Source: Limibacillus halophilus (lineage in GTDB: Bacteria > Pseudomonadota > Alphaproteobacteria > Kiloniellales > CECT-8803). Taken from it: a stretch of DNA of 64,000 nt. The stretch's first letter is position 1; every line of letters starts with the position of its first letter. The DNA lies in NCBI RefSeq assembly GCF_014191775.1, contig NZ_JACHXA010000005.1:62001-126000 (forward strand). Direction: 5' to 3'. The position numbers and the translations under genes were made by a program. The notes beneath the pieces are model-generated. The model saw only the letters and a program-made list of their open reading frames with translations, was not told the DNA's origin and ran no database searches. Shown piece after piece: positions 61,984 to 64,000 of this stretch.

Positions 61984-62847
61984 ATGCCAGGGACGGAAAT
62001 CCAACAAGACAGCCGGCAAGCAAATCGACGGCTCGTTCGCAAGGCGATGAGCGCGCCGATCCTCTCGCGTGAACAAGAGAGGATGCTAGCCACGGCCTGG
62101 GCCGTGGGTGGCGATGAAAAGGCGATGCATCAACTCGTGAGCGCGCACGCGCGCCTGGCGGTGAGCATATCCACCAAGTTTGGTGGCTATGGATTGCCGC
62201 AATGGGATCTTATCCAGGAGGGTTTTGTGGGGCTGTTGCAAGCTGCGATGCGGTTCGACCCCAACCGCGACGTGCGCTTTTCCACCTATGCGGTCTGGTG
62301 GATCCGGGCAGCGATCCAGGACTACATCCTGCGCAACTGGTCGATTGTTCGGATCGGTACGACCACGTCCGAGAAAAGCCTCTTCTTCAATCTTCGGCGC
62401 TTACGGGCAAAGATCGCGAGAACGAGCAATCCCTACATGTCCTACGAAGCGGCGGGGCAGATTGCGGAGGAACTTAAGGTAAGGCCCGATCAGGTTCAGC
62501 GAATGGAGGTCCGATTGGGGGTGCCTGATCTATCCGTCAATCTGCCGACTGGTGAAGACGGTGACATGGAGTACCAGGACACGATGATTGACAGCCGACC
62601 TGGGCCAGAGGAGATCGTGACGGAACTACGCGATAACCAAACCCGGGCACAGTGGCTTAGTCAGGCGCTCAGGCGATTACCCCAACGCGAAGCCCGGATC
62701 ATACGCCAGCGTCACCTCGGAGAGGGGGCGGTCACATTGGAAAACTTGGGACAGGAACTGGGCGTCAGCAAAGAGCGGGTCCGTCAACTTGAGCAACGCG
62801 CGTTGAAGACCCTAAGGTCACTGCTCGCTGAGCGGATAGGGGAGTAG
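61984..62847 (+). CDS. rpoH: RpoH-type (sigma-32 family) sigma factor
   Basis: A 287-residue group 3/heat-shock-like sigma factor. Region 2 includes LPQWDLIQEGFVGLLQAAMRFDPNRDVRFSTYAVWWIRAAIQDYILRNWSIVRIGTT. The RpoH box is SEKSLFFNLRRLRAKI, and region 4 ends GVSKERVRQLEQRALKTLR. In several alphaproteobacteria a second RpoH (RpoHII) is switched on by RpoE/ChrR, matching its position here. AGGAG lies 13 nt before the ATG. Confidence 0.92.
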   Translation: MPGTEIQQDSRQANRRLVRKAMSAPILSREQERMLATAWAVGGDEKAMHQLVSAHARLAVSISTKFGGYGLPQWDLIQEGFVGLLQAAMRFDPNRDVRFSTYAVWWIRAAIQDYILRNWSIVRIGTTTSEKSLFFNLRRLRAKIARTSNPYMSYEAAGQIAEELKVRPDQVQRMEVRLGVPDLSVNLPTGEDGDMEYQDTMIDSRPGPEEIVTELRDNQTRAQWLSQALRRLPQREARIIRQRHLGEGAVTLENLGQELGVSKERVRQLEQRALKTLRSLLAERIGE

Positions 62848-62868
62848 CCGGTCAGTTCGTCGTTTAAT

Positions 62869-63393
62869 TTACTGCGCCAACCCTACTTCCAGCGTCAGGC
62901 GGTAAGCCACGGTGACCGCGCCCGCGCAGATAGCTATTCCATACGGCAAGAAAATCATGCGTTTCTTGCCGTCTTCCTCGGTGATCTCGGGTGGGGGAAG
63001 GGGCATCCAGGGGATGCGTCGCAAACGATCAGCAACCAGGTAGCCCAAACCTAGGACACCACCGGCAATCGCCGTCACAAGTATCAGCGTGGAAAGGTGG
63101 GCAAGACCGGCCCAAAGCCCGGCCGCCGCCAAAAACTTCACGTCGCCTGCACCGATCAGTCCGCCAGCAAAAATCAGAAAGCCTATTGCCAGGATTCCGG
63201 CACCCACAGCTAGGCCTGATATCCAATCCACCGGAAAGGGCGCGCTCATGACGAAGATTGGGTAAAGCAAGGCGATTAGCAGCGTGAAGCTATTTGGAAT
63301 CTTCAATCGCTGAGCGTCTGTAACGGCACAGGCGAGCGATAGGGAAAAGAATCCGAACAAGCCGAGATAGGTTGCGAGGGATGAAAGCGTCAT
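62869..63393 (-). CDS. cpaA: Prepilin peptidase CpaA/TadV (A24 family)
   Basis: A 174-residue membrane protein. The two catalytic aspartates are in ACAVTDAQRLKIPN (about D26) and GLIGAGDVKFLAAAG. Several hydrophobic segments follow. It processes Flp-type pilins of the Tad secretion/pilus machine. The Flp pilin gene lies upstream in the same direction. Confidence 0.92.
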   Translation of the reverse strand: MTLSSLATYLGLFGFFSLSLACAVTDAQRLKIPNSFTLLIALLYPIFVMSAPFPVDWISGLAVGAGILAIGFLIFAGGLIGAGDVKFLAAAGLWAGLAHLSTLILVTAIAGGVLGLGYLVADRLRRIPWMPLPPPEITEEDGKKRMIFLPYGIAICAGAVTVAYRLTLEVGLAQ

Positions 63394-63464
63394 GGGTAAC
63401 CGATCTATAGTTTTATCTTTTTATAATGGAAAGAGGTCGCCGTGAATATCATCACGGTTGGCAA

Positions 63465-63641
63465 CTATAGAGGTTTTCCGTCCGCCATATGAGACTTGAA
63501 GGACACAAAAAAGTGTCCCAACTGACCGCCAAAGTCAGTCATGGCCAAAACAGCGAATATGACAGCCATTGCTGTAAGCAATCCCACCTCGGTGCGTGTT
63601 GCACCACTGTCCGTGGACAGAAAGGCGGCGGCGGCTTTCAT
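63465..63641 (-). CDS. flp: Flp-type pilin
   Basis: A 58-residue pilin. STDSGATRTEVGLLTAMAVIFAVLAM has the short leader, the G-A-T-x-x-E-x-G-L processing pattern (E at +5) and the single hydrophobic helix of Flp/Fap pilins. ATG at 63641 is 10 nt after AGGAGG; ATG at 63650 is too close to it. The downstream cpaA gene probably cleaves it. Confidence 0.87.
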   Translation of the reverse strand: MKAAAAFLSTDSGATRTEVGLLTAMAVIFAVLAMTDFGGQLGHFFVSFKSHMADGKPL

Positions 63642-63818
63642 CAAGAGCATTCCTCCTAGAGCAATCTCCTAAGGTTAACATTAAGCAAGGTAATATTAAC
63701 AAAGGCTTAAAGGAAATATCTGAAGTGTAGTCATAGTTTACGTTTCGGCGTTGCCTCCGGCCCCCTGAAAGGCTCATTCTAGACGCCTTGTTGACCAAAT
63801 TCAGTGGCGGTGTATCCG

Positions 63819-64000
63819 ATGGGCAAAGAACCAATGCATAGCCAGGCAGAGCAAATGAACCTTCGGGACCTAAGTATCTCGGAAGATGGCCGAACGCTTT
63901 GGCTGGATATGACTAGCGGGCGGCGGCTTCAGATACCGGCACTTCAGGTCCGCGACCTTTGTGATTGTGGTGCTTGCCGACATGCTAACGGACAGCGGCT
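63819..64000 (+). CDS. Gamma-butyrobetaine hydroxylase-like (DUF971 N-terminal domain), 5' part only
   Basis: The first 60 residues of a gene cut by the window end. LRDLSISEDGRTLWLDMTSGRR followed by VRDLCDCGACRHANGQR has the pattern of the DUF971/GBBH N-terminal domain, with the zinc-type cysteines of C-D-C-G-A-C. In that family a TauD-like dioxygenase domain usually follows; here it lies outside the window. Two further in-frame ATGs (63834, 63855) are possible starts. Confidence 0.6.
   Translation, partial: MGKEPMHSQAEQMNLRDLSISEDGRTLWLDMTSGRRLQIPALQVRDLCDCGACRHANGQR

Noticed and set aside
1-64000. CRISPR array, insertion sequence or rRNA gene
   Set aside because: No regularly spaced repeats, no transposase and no rRNA sequence was recognised on either strand.

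Overview
The window comes from an alphaproteobacterial chromosome, most likely Rhodospirillales-like. The supporting signs are a nrdR-ribD-ribE-ribB-ribH-nusB-thiL cluster, an MmsB/HIBCH valine pathway, ubiquinol-cytochrome c chaperone next to DUF177-rpmF-plsX-fabH-ihfA-merR, a K+-independent H+-pyrophosphatase, class I PHA synthase, an RpoE/ChrR pair with an RpoH-type sigma factor, and Tad pilus genes. Family calls come from motif recognition only; no database search was run.

Layout. 1-6.4 kb: end of valine degradation, a MarR-type regulator convergent with lrgAB, a LysE exporter, an enolase-superfamily enzyme and glutaryl-CoA dehydrogenase. 6.7-21.5 kb: a nearly continuous plus-strand housekeeping block (rpiB, glyA, nrdR, riboflavin genes, nusB, thiL, hppA, then bamE on the other strand, UQCC chaperone, DUF177, rpmF, plsX, fabH, ihfA, merR) ending at tRNA-Pro(GGG). 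21.9-31.8 kb: mixed metabolic genes, a TetR/DUF1348 divergent pair, MFS, metY, rplM-rpsI and gamma carbonic anhydrase. 32-40 kb: phaC, an OmpA-like lipoprotein, hom, glpX, recJ and a secreted vWA-like protein, ending at tRNA-Glu(TTC).

40,137-49,703 is a small integrative element sitting in the 3' end of tRNA-Glu and bounded by an 11-bp direct repeat. Its left arm (minus strand) carries an HTH protein, a Rep_trans-like replication initiator, a coupled 57-aa protein, an 82-aa protein and a serine recombinase. Its right arm (plus strand, visibly AT-richer) is a two-gene operon: a degenerate protein kinase domain fused to an Upf1-like SF1 helicase, then a dual-HKD phospholipase-D protein. This matches the known Mokosh type I anti-phage architecture. 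The last 18 codons of the recombinase lie in the att site and tRNA gene. In the excised circle the same reading frame would run into a different 33-residue tail encoded at the far end of the element, so excision and integration change the protein's C terminus.

49.7-64 kb: a LuxR-HTH/TolB/TPR regulator, FAD enzyme and glycosyltransferase, two bactofilins, and then what looks like a singlet-oxygen/envelope-stress regulon. RpoE-ChrR, an SDR plus SnoaL-like operon, an FAD oxidase-DUF1365-CFA synthase operon, and rpoH each have an upstream TGATCC-N18-TA element, consistent with one sigma-E promoter class driving all four units. The window ends with a CpaA prepilin peptidase, a Flp pilin and the start of a gamma-butyrobetaine-hydroxylase-like gene.
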